Counted from the first letter of the stretch, positions 8,939 to 17,566 are shown. The stretch is DNA of 47,225 nt from JBAZLV01 sp041650055 (GCA_041650055.1 JBAZLV010000013.1:1-47225); one strand, 5' to 3'. The notes: generated from the letters alone by a model not told the origin. Made by a program: numbers and translations.

Positions 8939-9000
8939 GGTAGCCTCCTTCAAAATCAGTAATAAAATCTTTCATGGTTTATAATCTCATCGTTCATATT

Positions 9001-10323
9001 CTACAGTTTGTGCATGACAAGGCCTGTAAGAAGTTTGGGATAAAAATATGTTGCTTTTTGGGGCATCCGCTCGCCTGAAGATGCAACATCTTTTACCTGT
9101 GTTACCTTGGTCGGATTCATAAAAAAAACAATCTCAGACGAGCCATTCGCGACTTGCTCCGCTGCCTCGTCAGGATCTTTGATGTAAGAGATGTTCTTGC
9201 CAAGTTTATGCGTCTCAATCCCGATTCCCAGCAGTTTATCAATGATAAGATGGTGCAGAATCGAAACGTCCAGCTGCCGATACGCTCTTGATCTGTCCGG
9301 CACAAGAGCATCCATATCGGATGCATCCCTGAGTGTCAGAAGATAGTAGCTGTTCTTTCCTTTAATCCGCATCCCGAACACATGGCTTCGTTCCGAACGG
9401 TTGGCCATCGTATCCAGAATCGTTTCCCGGTCCTTCTCTTCTGTCCTGGACGTAAAATCAATCCGCTCCAGGTAAAAATATCGGTTCAATGCTTGCTCGA
9501 ATTCAGCCGGATAAAAATGAGTCAGATTCATCAGCACCCGGTGCGCAGGAAGAATCATAATACCAGGATCTTCCAGCCGTGCCATGAACATCGCTACATA
9601 ATTATAAGAGGCGTCTTTGTGAACGCCTCCCTCAGCCGCACGCCGCTCATTCCGGTAATTCAGAGCAGTATCATACCGGTGGTGGCCGTCCGCAATAAAC
9701 AATGGTTTCTCTTCCATCAGCCGGACAATTGTCTGAATTGTATCCTGATCATGAATCGGCCATATCCGATGAATCACCTTGTCAGCGCCGATTGCGACCG
9801 CTCCGGATTTTGCAGGGACATCCGAAAGAACAGCGGCAACATCTCCTGAAGGATCGGAAAAAAGAGAATAAATCTGGCTAAAGCTTGCCTTGCATGCACG
9901 AAGAAGATTCAACCGGTCTGACTTCGGTCCAGACAGCGTTGTTTCATGCGGTTTGACAACGCCGGAGTTGTAATCTTCGATTTTGACAAGCGCAATGAAT
10001 CCACGTGGTTTTTTAACAGTCCCTCCGACGGTGTATTCCATTTCATACACATACATCGCTGGCATGGGATCCTGATACAGAATGCGTGACCGAAACCATT
10101 CTTCAAAAAATGCTGAAGAGCGGGTGTACCGATTGTTGCTCTCAGTATCGTCCGCGTTCTCTTTCCCGTATTCAAGTCTCACAACGTTAAAAGGATTTTT
10201 TTGGTATAGTTCCTCTTGCAGCAATGGCGAAATGATATCATACGGAGGACATACAATAGTGTCCATGGTTCCGGCTTTATCCTGATTATACATGATTCCT
10301 TGAAACGGAAGGATATTCGCCAC
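9001..10323 (-). CDS. DUF1015 family protein
   Basis: A 440-residue conserved protein of unknown biochemical role, recognised as DUF1015. Visible hallmarks are the N-terminal VCPPYDIIS, NPFNVVRLE, the central FIADGHHRYDTALNYRNE, and a C-terminal SIFFMNPT-like region (here EIVFFMNPTKVTQV). No signal peptide or membrane segment is seen, so it is probably cytosolic. The family often sits near central-metabolism genes; here it is directly upstream of gap on the same strand with a gap of about 60 bases. The stop codon is TAG. The family assignment is confident; no function should be inferred. Confidence 0.9.
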   Translation of the reverse strand: MANILPFQGIMYNQDKAGTMDTIVCPPYDIISPLLQEELYQKNPFNVVRLEYGKENADDTESNNRYTRSSAFFEEWFRSRILYQDPMPAMYVYEMEYTVGGTVKKPRGFIALVKIEDYNSGVVKPHETTLSGPKSDRLNLLRACKASFSQIYSLFSDPSGDVAAVLSDVPAKSGAVAIGADKVIHRIWPIHDQDTIQTIVRLMEEKPLFIADGHHRYDTALNYRNERRAAEGGVHKDASYNYVAMFMARLEDPGIMILPAHRVLMNLTHFYPAEFEQALNRYFYLERIDFTSRTEEKDRETILDTMANRSERSHVFGMRIKGKNSYYLLTLRDASDMDALVPDRSRAYRQLDVSILHHLIIDKLLGIGIETHKLGKNISYIKDPDEAAEQVANGSSEIVFFMNPTKVTQVKDVASSGERMPQKATYFYPKLLTGLVMHKL

Positions 10324-10456
10324 AGCAGAGGCTCCTTAAAAGTAGTTTATGAGACCCGAAAAATCTTATTATATATCATAGCGCTCTTTTTATTTCAACA
10401 GAATTTACACGTAAAATCTCCAATTCCTGAATGGTTTCATGGGAGCTAAAGCATGC

Positions 10457-11404
10457 TCAGCAGGTACGAAATAGCAGTGATGCCTGACCAAGGATTTCTT
10501 TTACGTGGTCAATATCCATCCTGATCTGGGATATGAGCGCCGCCTCATCAGTGAATTTCTTTTCGCTTCGCAGATAATGAACAAACGAAACCTTCATCAG
10601 TTTGCCATATAAATCGCCGCTAAAATCAAACAGGGAGATTTCCAGAACCATGGGCCCTGCTTCAAAGGTCGGCCGAATGCCCAGCGCGGCTGCTCCGGAA
10701 TACGTCTTGCCTTCAATTTCCGCAAACACGGCATAAACGCCTTCCGGCGGAAGGAGCTCGTTCGGCGTCTGAAGGTTCGCTGTCGGATATCCAAGCTTCC
10801 TGCCTCGGTGAGAGCCATGCACAACGGCCCCTTCGATGGCATAATATCTTCCCAGCAGGTTTGCGGCTTCCTCCATCTTGCCTGATTCGATCAATTCCCT
10901 GATCCTGGTACTGCTCACGACAAGACCATCCACATGAACGGCTTCCATAATCGTAACGCCAAATCCATACCGTTGACCCATTTTGATGAGGGATTGAATG
11001 CCTCCTTCACGATTTTTCCCAAACGCATAATCATAGCCAACGTATATTTCTCTGGTTCCCATTTTTTCATGCAAAATATCACGTGCGAAATCATCCGGAT
11101 GCTGATCAGCAAACGTGCGGGTAAAGGCGGCACAGATCACCACATCAATGCCACAGCTTGCAATAAGTTCCATTTTAGCGTGAAATGTATTTAAGAGTCT
11201 AAGGGAACGATGAGGCGCCAGCACCTTGAGTGGATGCGGTTCGAATGTAAAGGCAACGCTTGTGCCACCGATTTCCCGGGCCCGCTTTACCACGGTATGG
11301 AAGATCGCCTGATGTCCCCGGTGAACACCATCGAAATTCCCGAGCGTGACTACGGGGTTTTTGAGGTTATCGATAATGCTGTTTATGCCTCTGATGATTC
11401 TCAT
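10457..11404 (-). CDS. ribF: Bifunctional riboflavin kinase / FAD synthetase RibF
   Basis: A 315-residue cytosolic enzyme that phosphorylates riboflavin to FMN and adenylylates FMN to FAD. The N-terminal nucleotidyltransferase domain (about 1-185) has VTLGNFDGVHRGHQ and a later STRIRELI. The C-terminal riboflavin kinase domain (about 186-310) has HRGRKLGYPTANL with the PTAN motif, then GVYAV and GIRPTF. The predicted promoter puts transcription only a few bases before the ATG at 11404, and no Shine-Dalgarno is visible, so initiation may be leaderless. No FMN riboswitch is seen upstream. Confidence 0.95.
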   Translation of the reverse strand: MRIIRGINSIIDNLKNPVVTLGNFDGVHRGHQAIFHTVVKRAREIGGTSVAFTFEPHPLKVLAPHRSLRLLNTFHAKMELIASCGIDVVICAAFTRTFADQHPDDFARDILHEKMGTREIYVGYDYAFGKNREGGIQSLIKMGQRYGFGVTIMEAVHVDGLVVSSTRIRELIESGKMEEAANLLGRYYAIEGAVVHGSHRGRKLGYPTANLQTPNELLPPEGVYAVFAEIEGKTYSGAAALGIRPTFEAGPMVLEISLFDFSGDLYGKLMKVSFVHYLRSEKKFTDEAALISQIRMDIDHVKEILGQASLLFRTC

Positions 11405-11414
11405 ACGAGCCCGA

Positions 11415-11443
11415 ATAATCGCACACTACCGTGAAATTGTCAA
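11415..11443 (-). promoter_or_regulatory. Predicted strong sigma70-type promoter of ribF
   Basis: On the minus strand a perfect TTGACA (plus 11438-11443), a 17-base spacer and GATTAT (plus 11415-11420). Transcription would begin near 11408, about 4 bases before the ribF ATG. Confidence 0.6.
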
Positions 11444-11499
11444 TGTTCTCGCCGTATTCTTCCAAATATGCCCTTTTTGCCCTGGTAAGAAAAATTGAG

Positions 11500-11528
11500 T
11501 TCCTACTCGAATTCTGTTTGTATATAAT
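11500..11528 (+). promoter_or_regulatory. Possible promoter of the nitronate monooxygenase-like gene
   Basis: A perfect TATAAT at 11523-11528 follows, after 17 bases, a weak TTCCTA -35 (11500-11505). A better TTGAGT (11495-11500) is spaced 22 bases away, too far for normal use. The intergenic stretch 11405-11659 holds this and the divergent ribF promoter and nothing else I can name. Confidence 0.3.
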
Positions 11529-11659
11529 CTGTTCATGTGGTAGTATGTGTTACCTTCTATATCCGGCCTGTTACTTGTCTCAAAACGGCTCACCTGTTCC
11601 ATCTATTCTGGTTTCCGGTCGCATGAGTGTAAATCCTGAGGGGAGAATTGAAAACACCA

Positions 11660-12766
11660 ATGGTGTTAAAACCACTTGTCATAAAAAATAAAACAATACG
11701 GATTCCCATTATTCAAGGCGGAATGGGAGTCGGCGTTTCCCTCCATCCTCTTGCAAAGGCGGTTGCACAGGAAGGCGGACTCGGTATCATATCGAGCGCC
11801 AGTCTGAACCGAATTGTCTCGAAGCGGACGCAGAAAAAAGTGACCGTGTATGAGGCAGCGTATGAGGAAGTCAGCCGTGCCAAAGTGGACGGAGGATTTA
11901 CCGGGATAAACATCATGATGGCTCTTGTTCATGATTTCAGTGATTCGGTAAAAGGAGCATTGGACGCCGGAGCGGACGTTATTATCTCGGGCGCCGGTTT
12001 ACCTTTGAATCTTCCGGCGATCCAGAAACCCAATGATACAGCGCTTATTCCAATCGTTTCATCGGCTCGTGCGCTCGACATTATTTGCAAAAAATGGGAA
12101 CGGCTGGGATACCGCCCGGATGCCGTGGTCCTCGAAGGGCCGCTTGCCGGGGGACATCTTGGCTTCCAGATTGATCAGGTGGAGCTGCCATCGAACCGGC
12201 TTGAAGCGCTTTTGCCTCCGGTAAAAGACATGGCCATGAAATATGGAGATTTTCCCCTTATCGTTGCAGGTGGAATTTATACACACGAAGATATTGTCAT
12301 GTTTATGAAGCTGGGTGCCGACGGTGTGCAGATGGGGACACGTTTTTTGGCAACGGAAGAAAGCAGCGCAACAGCAGAATACAAACAGGCAGTGATTAAC
12401 GCAACTCAGGATGATATTGTTGTAGCGCACCGCCCGGGTTCTCCCTGCGGTCTTCCCTTCCGGGTCATCAAACAGTCACCAATGTATTGCTCCTCACTCA
12501 AACGGCTGCGGCCTCCCTTGTGTGACAAGGGACATGTGCTTTTAAAAGATGCTCAAGGAAAGTTTACGGTCTGCCCGGCAAAAGACAGCAATGAACATTT
12601 TTTTTGTATTTGCAATGGATTGCTGAGTTCGGCAGGGTATAACCCTGATCAGGAGGAAGCGCTGTATACCGTTGGAACCAATGCCTCCCGGGTTGACCGC
12701 ATTGTATCAGTTAAAACCTTAATGCAGGAATTGACCGGTGGCAATGGTCTCCCAGCGTCTGTTTAA
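11660..12766 (+). CDS. Nitronate monooxygenase-like NAD(P)H/FMN-dependent flavoprotein
   Basis: About 369 residues, TIM-barrel FMN enzyme of the 2-nitropropane dioxygenase/FabK group. PIIQGGMGVGVS at the N-terminus, the central EGPLAGGHLG and the phosphate-binding IVAGGIYTHEDI...GADGVQMGTRF are hallmark stretches. An unusual Cys-bearing C-terminal part (CSSLKRLRPP ... CPAKDSNEHFFCICNGL) is the kind seen in anaerobe homologues; the Cys residues may bind a metal. Family members oxidise alkyl nitronates or reduce enoyl-ACP; the substrate is open. The start is uncertain: a TTG at 11648 lies only 2-4 bases after GAGGGGAG, while the ATG at 11660 is 14 bases away. I list the ATG. Confidence 0.85.
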   Translation: MVLKPLVIKNKTIRIPIIQGGMGVGVSLHPLAKAVAQEGGLGIISSASLNRIVSKRTQKKVTVYEAAYEEVSRAKVDGGFTGINIMMALVHDFSDSVKGALDAGADVIISGAGLPLNLPAIQKPNDTALIPIVSSARALDIICKKWERLGYRPDAVVLEGPLAGGHLGFQIDQVELPSNRLEALLPPVKDMAMKYGDFPLIVAGGIYTHEDIVMFMKLGADGVQMGTRFLATEESSATAEYKQAVINATQDDIVVAHRPGSPCGLPFRVIKQSPMYCSSLKRLRPPLCDKGHVLLKDAQGKFTVCPAKDSNEHFFCICNGLLSSAGYNPDQEEALYTVGTNASRVDRIVSVKTLMQELTGGNGLPASV

Positions 12767-12868
12767 GAATGCATGGAAACCATCGTTCCCGCCACATAAG
12801 CATCTTCATGTTCTCCATTCAATAAATTCCAGATAGCAATTCAAACATAAGAATACCACAGAAAACAT

Positions 12869-12892
12869 AAAGGAGGCGGATGCCTCTTTTAT
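12869..12892 (+). terminator. Rho-independent terminator after the nitronate monooxygenase-like gene
   Basis: GAGGC (12873-12877), loop GGAT and GCCTC (12882-12886), extended by a G-T and three A-T pairs into a TTTT tract (12887-12890). It lies about 100 bases after the stop and before the msrA promoter region. Confidence 0.65.
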
Positions 12893-12960
12893 TGCCTAGC
12901 TTATTGAAAACCAGTAACAGGCACTGCTCTAATGATGGATATATCCAATTATCGAGTACG

Positions 12961-13004
12961 AATAAGATTATTTCTTATTAGATGTATACTTAATGGAAGG
13001 AGGT
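12961..13004 (+). promoter_or_regulatory. msrA control region: 7-bp inverted repeat, -10-like box and perfect Shine-Dalgarno
   Basis: AATAAGA (12961-12967) and TCTTATT (12973-12979) form a perfect inverted repeat just upstream of a TATACT -10-like box (12985-12990). The octamer AAGGAGGT (12997-13004) is the full anti-16S complement and stands 8 bases before the ATG. The repeat lies where a -35 would be, so an operator for a redox regulator is possible. This is inference from position only. Confidence 0.4.
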
Positions 13005-13012
13005 AAAATACA

Positions 13013-13612
13013 ATGATACTGGAACCGCTCATCCTTTTCTCTTTCCTTATTTCATACACAAGTAGTGCCGAAACCACGCGCTTTGAAAAAGCAACCTTTG
13101 CGGGCGGTTGCTTTTGGTGTATGGTGCCACCATTTGCAAAGCTAGAGGGTATAAAAGAAATCACTGCAGGATATACCGGCGGACATAAGAAAGATCCAAC
13201 GTATGAAGAAGTATGTTCTGGTACTACCGGCCATCTGGAGGCAATTCAAATTGTTTTTGATCCTTCAAAAATACGCTACGAACAAATTCTTGATATATTC
13301 TGGCAACAGATAGATCCCACTGATCCAGGAGGCCAGTTCGCAGATCGTGGTTCTTCCTATACAACAGCGATTTTCTATCATAACGAACAGCAACGAAAAA
13401 TTGCTGAACTATCAAAAAAGGACCTCGAGCAATCCGGCCGCTTCAACAAGCACATTGTTACACAAATTCGCCCTGCCGGGCCATTTTATCATGCCGAAGA
13501 ATATCATCAGGACTTTTGGAAAAAGAATCCGGTACGCTACAAGGCATATAGTACTGGTTCGGGACGAGAATCCTATCTCAAAGAAACCTGGAAAAAGGAG
13601 AGCAAACGATGA
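13013..13612 (+). CDS. msrA: Peptide-methionine (S)-S-oxide reductase MsrA, probably exported
   Basis: A 199-residue enzyme that reduces the S-epimer of methionine sulfoxide in proteins. The catalytic GGCFWC motif is at residues 31-36 with nucleophile Cys33. GYTGGH, Y-E-E-V-C-SGTTGH-E and the FWQQIDPTDPGGQFADRGSSY block follow. The N-terminus is hydrophobic (about residues 3-18) and ends in a SSAE-like cleavage region, so periplasmic export is likely. A perfect AAGGAGGT fixes the start. It overlaps msrB by 4 bases, showing translational coupling of the S- and R-specific repair enzymes. Confidence 0.95.
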   Translation: MILEPLILFSFLISYTSSAETTRFEKATFAGGCFWCMVPPFAKLEGIKEITAGYTGGHKKDPTYEEVCSGTTGHLEAIQIVFDPSKIRYEQILDIFWQQIDPTDPGGQFADRGSSYTTAIFYHNEQQRKIAELSKKDLEQSGRFNKHIVTQIRPAGPFYHAEEYHQDFWKKNPVRYKAYSTGSGRESYLKETWKKESKR

Positions 13613-14070
13613 ACACCATAATATTCGATGCTTTTGTAAAACCATCAAAGGAGGACCTAAAAATAAGGCTTACTCCGCTTCAGTATCAGGTTACCCAGGA
13701 AAACGGCACGGAGCCCCCGTTTAACAATGAATACTGGAATAACCATAAACCTGGTATTTACGTTGACATTGTCTCAGGCGAACCATTGTTCAGCTCATTG
13801 GATAAATTCGATTCAGGTACCGGATGGCCTAGTTTTACAAAACCGCTTGAACTGAAGAATGTTACGGAAAAAGAAGACCACAGTTCGCGTCTCTGCCGAA
13901 CTGAAGTTAGAAGTAGACGAGCAGATTCTCATCTGGGTCATGTATTTCCTGATGGACCGAAACCAACAGGACTGCGGTATTGCATGAATTCAGCGGCACT
14001 CAGGTTTATTCATAAAGATAATTTGATAAACGCTGGTTATGGACAATATGTAAAGTTATTTGAAAAGTAA
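13609..14070 (+). CDS. msrB: Peptide-methionine (R)-S-oxide reductase MsrB, zinc-free type
   Basis: A 153-residue enzyme that reduces the R-epimer of methionine sulfoxide. FDSGTGWPSF (near 67-76), RADSHLGHVFPDGPKPTGLRYC and NSAALRF form the family core, with catalytic Cys125 in RYCMNSA. The two CxxC pairs that hold a structural zinc in many MsrB proteins are missing: GIYVDIVSGEPLF replaces the first. Only two Cys exist, Cys125 and Cys96 (just before RTEVRS), so Cys96 is the candidate resolving thiol. No signal peptide is seen, unlike the upstream msrA, so the two partners may act in different compartments. It starts inside the msrA stop region (ATGA). Confidence 0.94.
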   Translation: MNTIIFDAFVKPSKEDLKIRLTPLQYQVTQENGTEPPFNNEYWNNHKPGIYVDIVSGEPLFSSLDKFDSGTGWPSFTKPLELKNVTEKEDHSSRLCRTEVRSRRADSHLGHVFPDGPKPTGLRYCMNSAALRFIHKDNLINAGYGQYVKLFEK

Positions 14071-14104
14071 GGTTTTGAAGAATCTTCAGCGAAACACGTG
14101 TTAT

Positions 14105-14935
14105 TTAGGGAACCCCAGTCGGATCCCATGAACTCCGAAATCCATCATACAGGCTGTCGAGCTTTGCCATATCTTCGTCGGTCAGATCAAAATCAAAGAG
14201 CTGTGCATTTTCTAAGATTCTTTCCTTGCGTGAAGATTTCGGTATAACAACCACCTCATGCTCAATTGCCCATCGAAGTAAAACTTGGGCGTTCGTGCAG
14301 CCATGCTTGTTTGCAATCGAAGTTATGCGAGGATCGTTTAAACGTTCACCGGCAGTAAGAGGTGCATATGCTTCAAGTTGAATCCGATGTTTTCTGCAGA
14401 AATCCAGTAAATTTCGCTGATACAAAAATGGGCTAAACTCGATTTGGTTCACAGCAGGAATAATGGTTGATTGACTGAGCAAGTCTTTTAAATGACGCTC
14501 CAGGTAATTGCTTACTCCAATGGCGCGGACCTTGCCGGTGCACAGAATTCGTTCTAGAGCACGCCAGGTCTCATTGCGCACCTGTGGGACAGGAAAATGG
14601 ATCAGATAAAGATCAATATAACCAAGATCCAGCTTTTTAAAAGATGCATCGAACGCCTTAAACGCGGCATCATACCCGTGATCATCATTCCAAAGTTTCG
14701 TGGTAACAAAGACTTCTTCTCGGGGAACAGAACTGTCACGAATTGCTCTTCCTACATCTTCTTCATTACGATAAAAGCTTGCGGTATCAAAAAGCCGGTA
14801 GCCAACATCAAGAGCTGTTCTGACCGCCTCATACGTTTCTTTTCCAGAACGCATTTGATAGACACCCAAGCCGAGCAAGGGCATCATAAATCCATTATTC
14901 AATTGCACAGAAGACTCAAGGCTAAGCGGCGGCAT
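14105..14935 (-). CDS. Aldo/keto reductase
   Basis: A 276-residue NADPH-dependent oxidoreductase with a TIM barrel. The AKR tetrad is visible: Asp and Tyr in FDTASFYRNE, Lys in TTKLWNDD and His in YLIHFPVP. GVSNY, NQIEFSPF and the cofactor-binding VVIPKSSRKERI follow. Overall pattern and length suggest the AKR5 group (2,5-diketogluconate reductase and related carbonyl reductases). The physiological substrate is not deducible. It is convergent with msrB, and could share a detoxification role, but the sequence does not prove this. The upstream gene on the same strand is the radical SAM gene, about 100 bases away. Confidence 0.92.
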   Translation of the reverse strand: MPPLSLESSVQLNNGFMMPLLGLGVYQMRSGKETYEAVRTALDVGYRLFDTASFYRNEEDVGRAIRDSSVPREEVFVTTKLWNDDHGYDAAFKAFDASFKKLDLGYIDLYLIHFPVPQVRNETWRALERILCTGKVRAIGVSNYLERHLKDLLSQSTIIPAVNQIEFSPFLYQRNLLDFCRKHRIQLEAYAPLTAGERLNDPRITSIANKHGCTNAQVLLRWAIEHEVVVIPKSSRKERILENAQLFDFDLTDEDMAKLDSLYDGFRSSWDPTGVP

Positions 14936-15037
14936 GATTTAGATTCTCGCTGCCTGTACTGAGATAGTTGAAAACGATACTATTTCAATAGTACCACAAA
15001 CGCTACCTGCCTTTTCTGTATTGGCTTTCCTTGTTTT

Positions 15038-15781
15038 TCAATAGAGTTTTCTACAAGAAATTCCTGCTTGTTCAAATGCAGCTCGTAACTCTTTGCCTTT
15101 TTCTTGGAAAAAATCCTCATCCATTGCCCATTGCAGGTTGTGTGCTTTATATATCCGGTCTGCATAATGATAGTTGTATTGATCAATGAGCGCGTGATCG
15201 ACCTTGCCTTTTAGCCGTTCTGGCAACTTCTCTGCATGCGGAAGCATTGGCGCAACCATAACGAATGTCCTGATTCCCGCAGCATGCAGAAGCCCCAACG
15301 CTTCAACCCGTTTCAGAATCGGCGGCGCGCCTGGCTCAAAGATGCTCCGGATCTTTTCATCAGCTGTCGTAATGGTGAATCCAACCTCAACATCTGGTGA
15401 CTTCTTGAGGATCTCAATATCACGAACAACAAGCGGCGACTTGGTTTGGATCGTGACCGGCCATCCATTGTCTAGCAGAATTTCAAGGCACTTTCTGGTG
15501 AGCATGTATTTCTTTTCAAGATATTGATACGCATCGCATACCCCGCTTATCCAGACATTTCCTTTTTTCTTTTTCTTCACTTCCCGTGCGAGCAGTTCAG
15601 GCGCATTTATCTTCACATCAACAAACGCTCCCCAGGGTTCGCGATGTCCCGTAAATCTGCGCATAAACTTAGCGTAACAGTATTGGCAATTATGCTGGCA
15701 GCCGACATACGCATTCAGAGCATACTCATACACCTGTGATTTTGAGAGAATGGTTTTCGATTCGATTTCTTTGACGAGCAT
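15038..15781 (-). CDS. SPL-family radical SAM protein
   Basis: A 247-residue protein with the radical SAM cluster motif CQHNCQYC (CxxxCxxC) near residues 28-35, preceded by NAYVGC. The later ISGVCDAYQYLEKKY, TIQTKSPLVVRDIEIL and VGFTITTADE stretches are typical of SplB-like proteins (Rv2578c/COG1533 group). True spore photoproduct lyases repair the thymine dimer of spores. This shorter group is widespread in non-sporulating bacteria and its reaction is unknown. It could be DNA-related, but no neighbour supports that firmly. Two C-terminal Cys residues do not form an extra cluster motif. Cytosolic. Confidence 0.88.
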   Translation of the reverse strand: MLVKEIESKTILSKSQVYEYALNAYVGCQHNCQYCYAKFMRRFTGHREPWGAFVDVKINAPELLAREVKKKKKGNVWISGVCDAYQYLEKKYMLTRKCLEILLDNGWPVTIQTKSPLVVRDIEILKKSPDVEVGFTITTADEKIRSIFEPGAPPILKRVEALGLLHAAGIRTFVMVAPMLPHAEKLPERLKGKVDHALIDQYNYHYADRIYKAHNLQWAMDEDFFQEKGKELRAAFEQAGISCRKLY

Positions 15782-15921
15782 GACTTATTATAGAACAGAA
15801 ATGAAAGCCATCACAAAAATTAATTCAAAATGAACAATCTTTTTTCAAACGGCAACAAATACAACATAAATTCGGCAAATGTGAGTAGACATCTCCGTCC
15901 ACATTTGAAGATCACGGATAA

Positions 15922-16237
15922 GAACAGATAGATTTCTATTCGGCAGACCGACGAACGAACCTCATTTATGCGCCGGTGAGCTATACTGAATATGGGATGT
16001 TAATGAGGTCAAACGCATATTTTTCTCCGACTGATAATAATGAAAAATCGGACTTCAATTATCCTTCTCCTTGCTCAACTGTACAAGCAATGCACATGTG
16101 CGTGTATCATCAGGCATCGCAAAAGGTACAAAGAACAGTTGGTTGGCTTTCGGTGCAGTAGATTGGGATGATACACATATGCTGTTATATCTCCAAACGG
16201 CGCTGGATCCGGTAAGATTCGGCGTTTGCTCCATCAT
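15922..16237 (+). pseudogene. Decayed, frameshifted copy of a DUF1554-type domain
   Basis: Translating from about 15922 gives IDFYS...NLIYAPVSYTEYGMLM...NAYFSPTD...NYPSPC. This aligns with IIYVPVRYDEYGVLLTPNAYF...SYPSPC in the first domain of the next gene. After PSPC near 16077 the match continues in the +1 frame: NCTSNAHVRVSSGIAKG...NSWLAFG...LYLQ against NWNSNASKLINAGSTEG...CSWLGSD...LCLQ, up to a stop near 16237. A stop lies at 15919, and no start or lipobox precedes it. It is therefore a pseudogene remnant with at least one frameshift. The rest of the gene-free stretch 15782-15921 shows nothing I can name. Confidence 0.75.
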
Positions 16238-16276
16238 GAGTCATTAACATCGAAATAATAACTAGAGGAGGGAAAT

Positions 16277-17431
16277 ATGAAAAGATTTTTTGTATTATTC
16301 GGTGTGTATCTGAGTGTATCAATGTTACTTGCCGCTTGTAGCGGTGGTGGTGGTGGTGGTGATGACTCAGCACAAGTTCAAACGTTAAAAGCCTTTGTGA
16401 CATCAACATCATATGATGGCAACTTAGGCGGCCTTGCAGGTGCGGACGCAAAATGCCAGGCTCGAGCAACTGCCACGGGATTAACCGGCACATTCAGAGC
16501 CTGGCTCTCGGATGATAGCAATGATGCATATTGCCGTGTCCATAATCTAAGCGGCAAAAAATCAGCGAATTGCGGGCGGGCCACTCTGCCGGCATTTGCA
16601 GGACCATGGATAAGAACGGATGGATTTCCTTTTGGAGGACCGATTGCAAACATTCTTGAGCCTTATGGCATCATTTATGTTCCGGTGCGGTATGATGAAT
16701 ATGGAGTATTATTAACACCAAATGCATATTTTACCGCAACGAATGCAGATGGAGCATTGGATTCCAGTTATCCATCCCCTTGTGCCAATTGGAATAGCAA
16801 TGCTTCCAAGTTGATCAATGCTGGTAGCACGGAAGGAACAACATGCAGCTGGCTTGGTTCCGATATGGTAAACTGCAGCGATACCCGACCGTTATTGTGT
16901 CTGCAGAGCGGCGCCGGCAAGGCACTGCCAGGCCACACATCCTACGGCAAAAAGGTATTTGTGACTTCAACAACGTATTACAACGGTAATCTGGGAGGGC
17001 TTGCGGGTGCGGACACAGAGTGCCGGAACAGAGCATTGGACGCTGGTCTTGCAAATGCCTCGGATTTCAAAGCATGGTTGTCTGACGGCAGCACAAATGC
17101 AAAGGATCGTTTAACAACTGACGGCCCTTGGGTGCGGATTGATGGTGTTAAGGTGGCAAATAACAAGGCAGACTTGATTGATGGCTCTCTCTTTACATCT
17201 ATCAGCGTAACTGAGTCGGGAATGTATCTGGGCTGCTATGCCGTTTGGACGGGAACTGGATCAAATGGAATAACAACAGGGAATCATTGCAACAACTGGA
17301 CTGATGATGGAAACACCAATACTTTCTACGCGGACGCTGGATATGAGGCCATTGCTGATGAAGGTTGGACAATTTTTTTTACGGCAATCGGTTGTAATGC
17401 GCACGGTCACCTCTATTGCTTTGAGGATTAA
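16277..17431 (+). CDS. Lipoprotein with two DUF1554-type domains
   Basis: A 384-residue predicted lipoprotein. A signal peptide ends in the lipobox LLAAC (Cys21), followed by a linker of six Gly codons made of GGT repeats. Two homologous domains follow (about 37-205 and 225-384). Each opens with the DUF1554 hallmark FVTSTSYDGNLGGLAGAD / FVTSTTYYNGNLGGLAGAD followed by a Cys, and each contains a WLSD and a GPW[IV]R[IT]DG stretch and paired Cys residues for disulfides. DUF1554 proteins are surface or extracellular; a C-type-lectin/endostatin-like fold has been suggested, so binding to a carbohydrate or host/mineral surface is possible but unproven. GAGGAGGG precedes the ATG. A decayed paralogue lies just upstream. 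Confidence 0.85.
   Translation: MKRFFVLFGVYLSVSMLLAACSGGGGGGDDSAQVQTLKAFVTSTSYDGNLGGLAGADAKCQARATATGLTGTFRAWLSDDSNDAYCRVHNLSGKKSANCGRATLPAFAGPWIRTDGFPFGGPIANILEPYGIIYVPVRYDEYGVLLTPNAYFTATNADGALDSSYPSPCANWNSNASKLINAGSTEGTTCSWLGSDMVNCSDTRPLLCLQSGAGKALPGHTSYGKKVFVTSTTYYNGNLGGLAGADTECRNRALDAGLANASDFKAWLSDGSTNAKDRLTTDGPWVRIDGVKVANNKADLIDGSLFTSISVTESGMYLGCYAVWTGTGSNGITTGNHCNNWTDDGNTNTFYADAGYEAIADEGWTIFFTAIGCNAHGHLYCFED
16343..16360 (+). repeat. (GGT)6 microsatellite in the lipoprotein linker
   Basis: Six perfect GGT units, in frame as six Gly codons immediately after the lipidation Cys-Ser. Slippage would change the tether length without breaking the frame. Confidence 0.9.
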
Positions 17432-17566
17432 ATCATTATTGGTGAGTTGATAATCGCAGGGCGGCTTGACCACATGATTTCACGATTGCAAGCCGGACAT
17501 TTAAGCAACCGCTCGCTTCTTGAAGCATTACAAATGCAATAACATTAAGGAGATAGATAATTCACT

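Noticed and set aside
11405..11660. FMN riboswitch upstream of ribF
   Set aside because: The promoter leaves only about 4 bases of leader, with no room for an aptamer, and no RFN-type conserved words are visible.
11431..11691. 86-codon plus-strand frame upstream of the nitronate monooxygenase-like gene
   Set aside because: It covers the promoter region, runs into the next gene in another frame and has no ribosome-binding site.
17432..17541. In-frame continuation of about 36 codons after the DUF1554 lipoprotein stop, and open frames on the opposite strand
   Set aside because: All are short, overlap each other and match no family I recognise. The vorA start could not be found there either.
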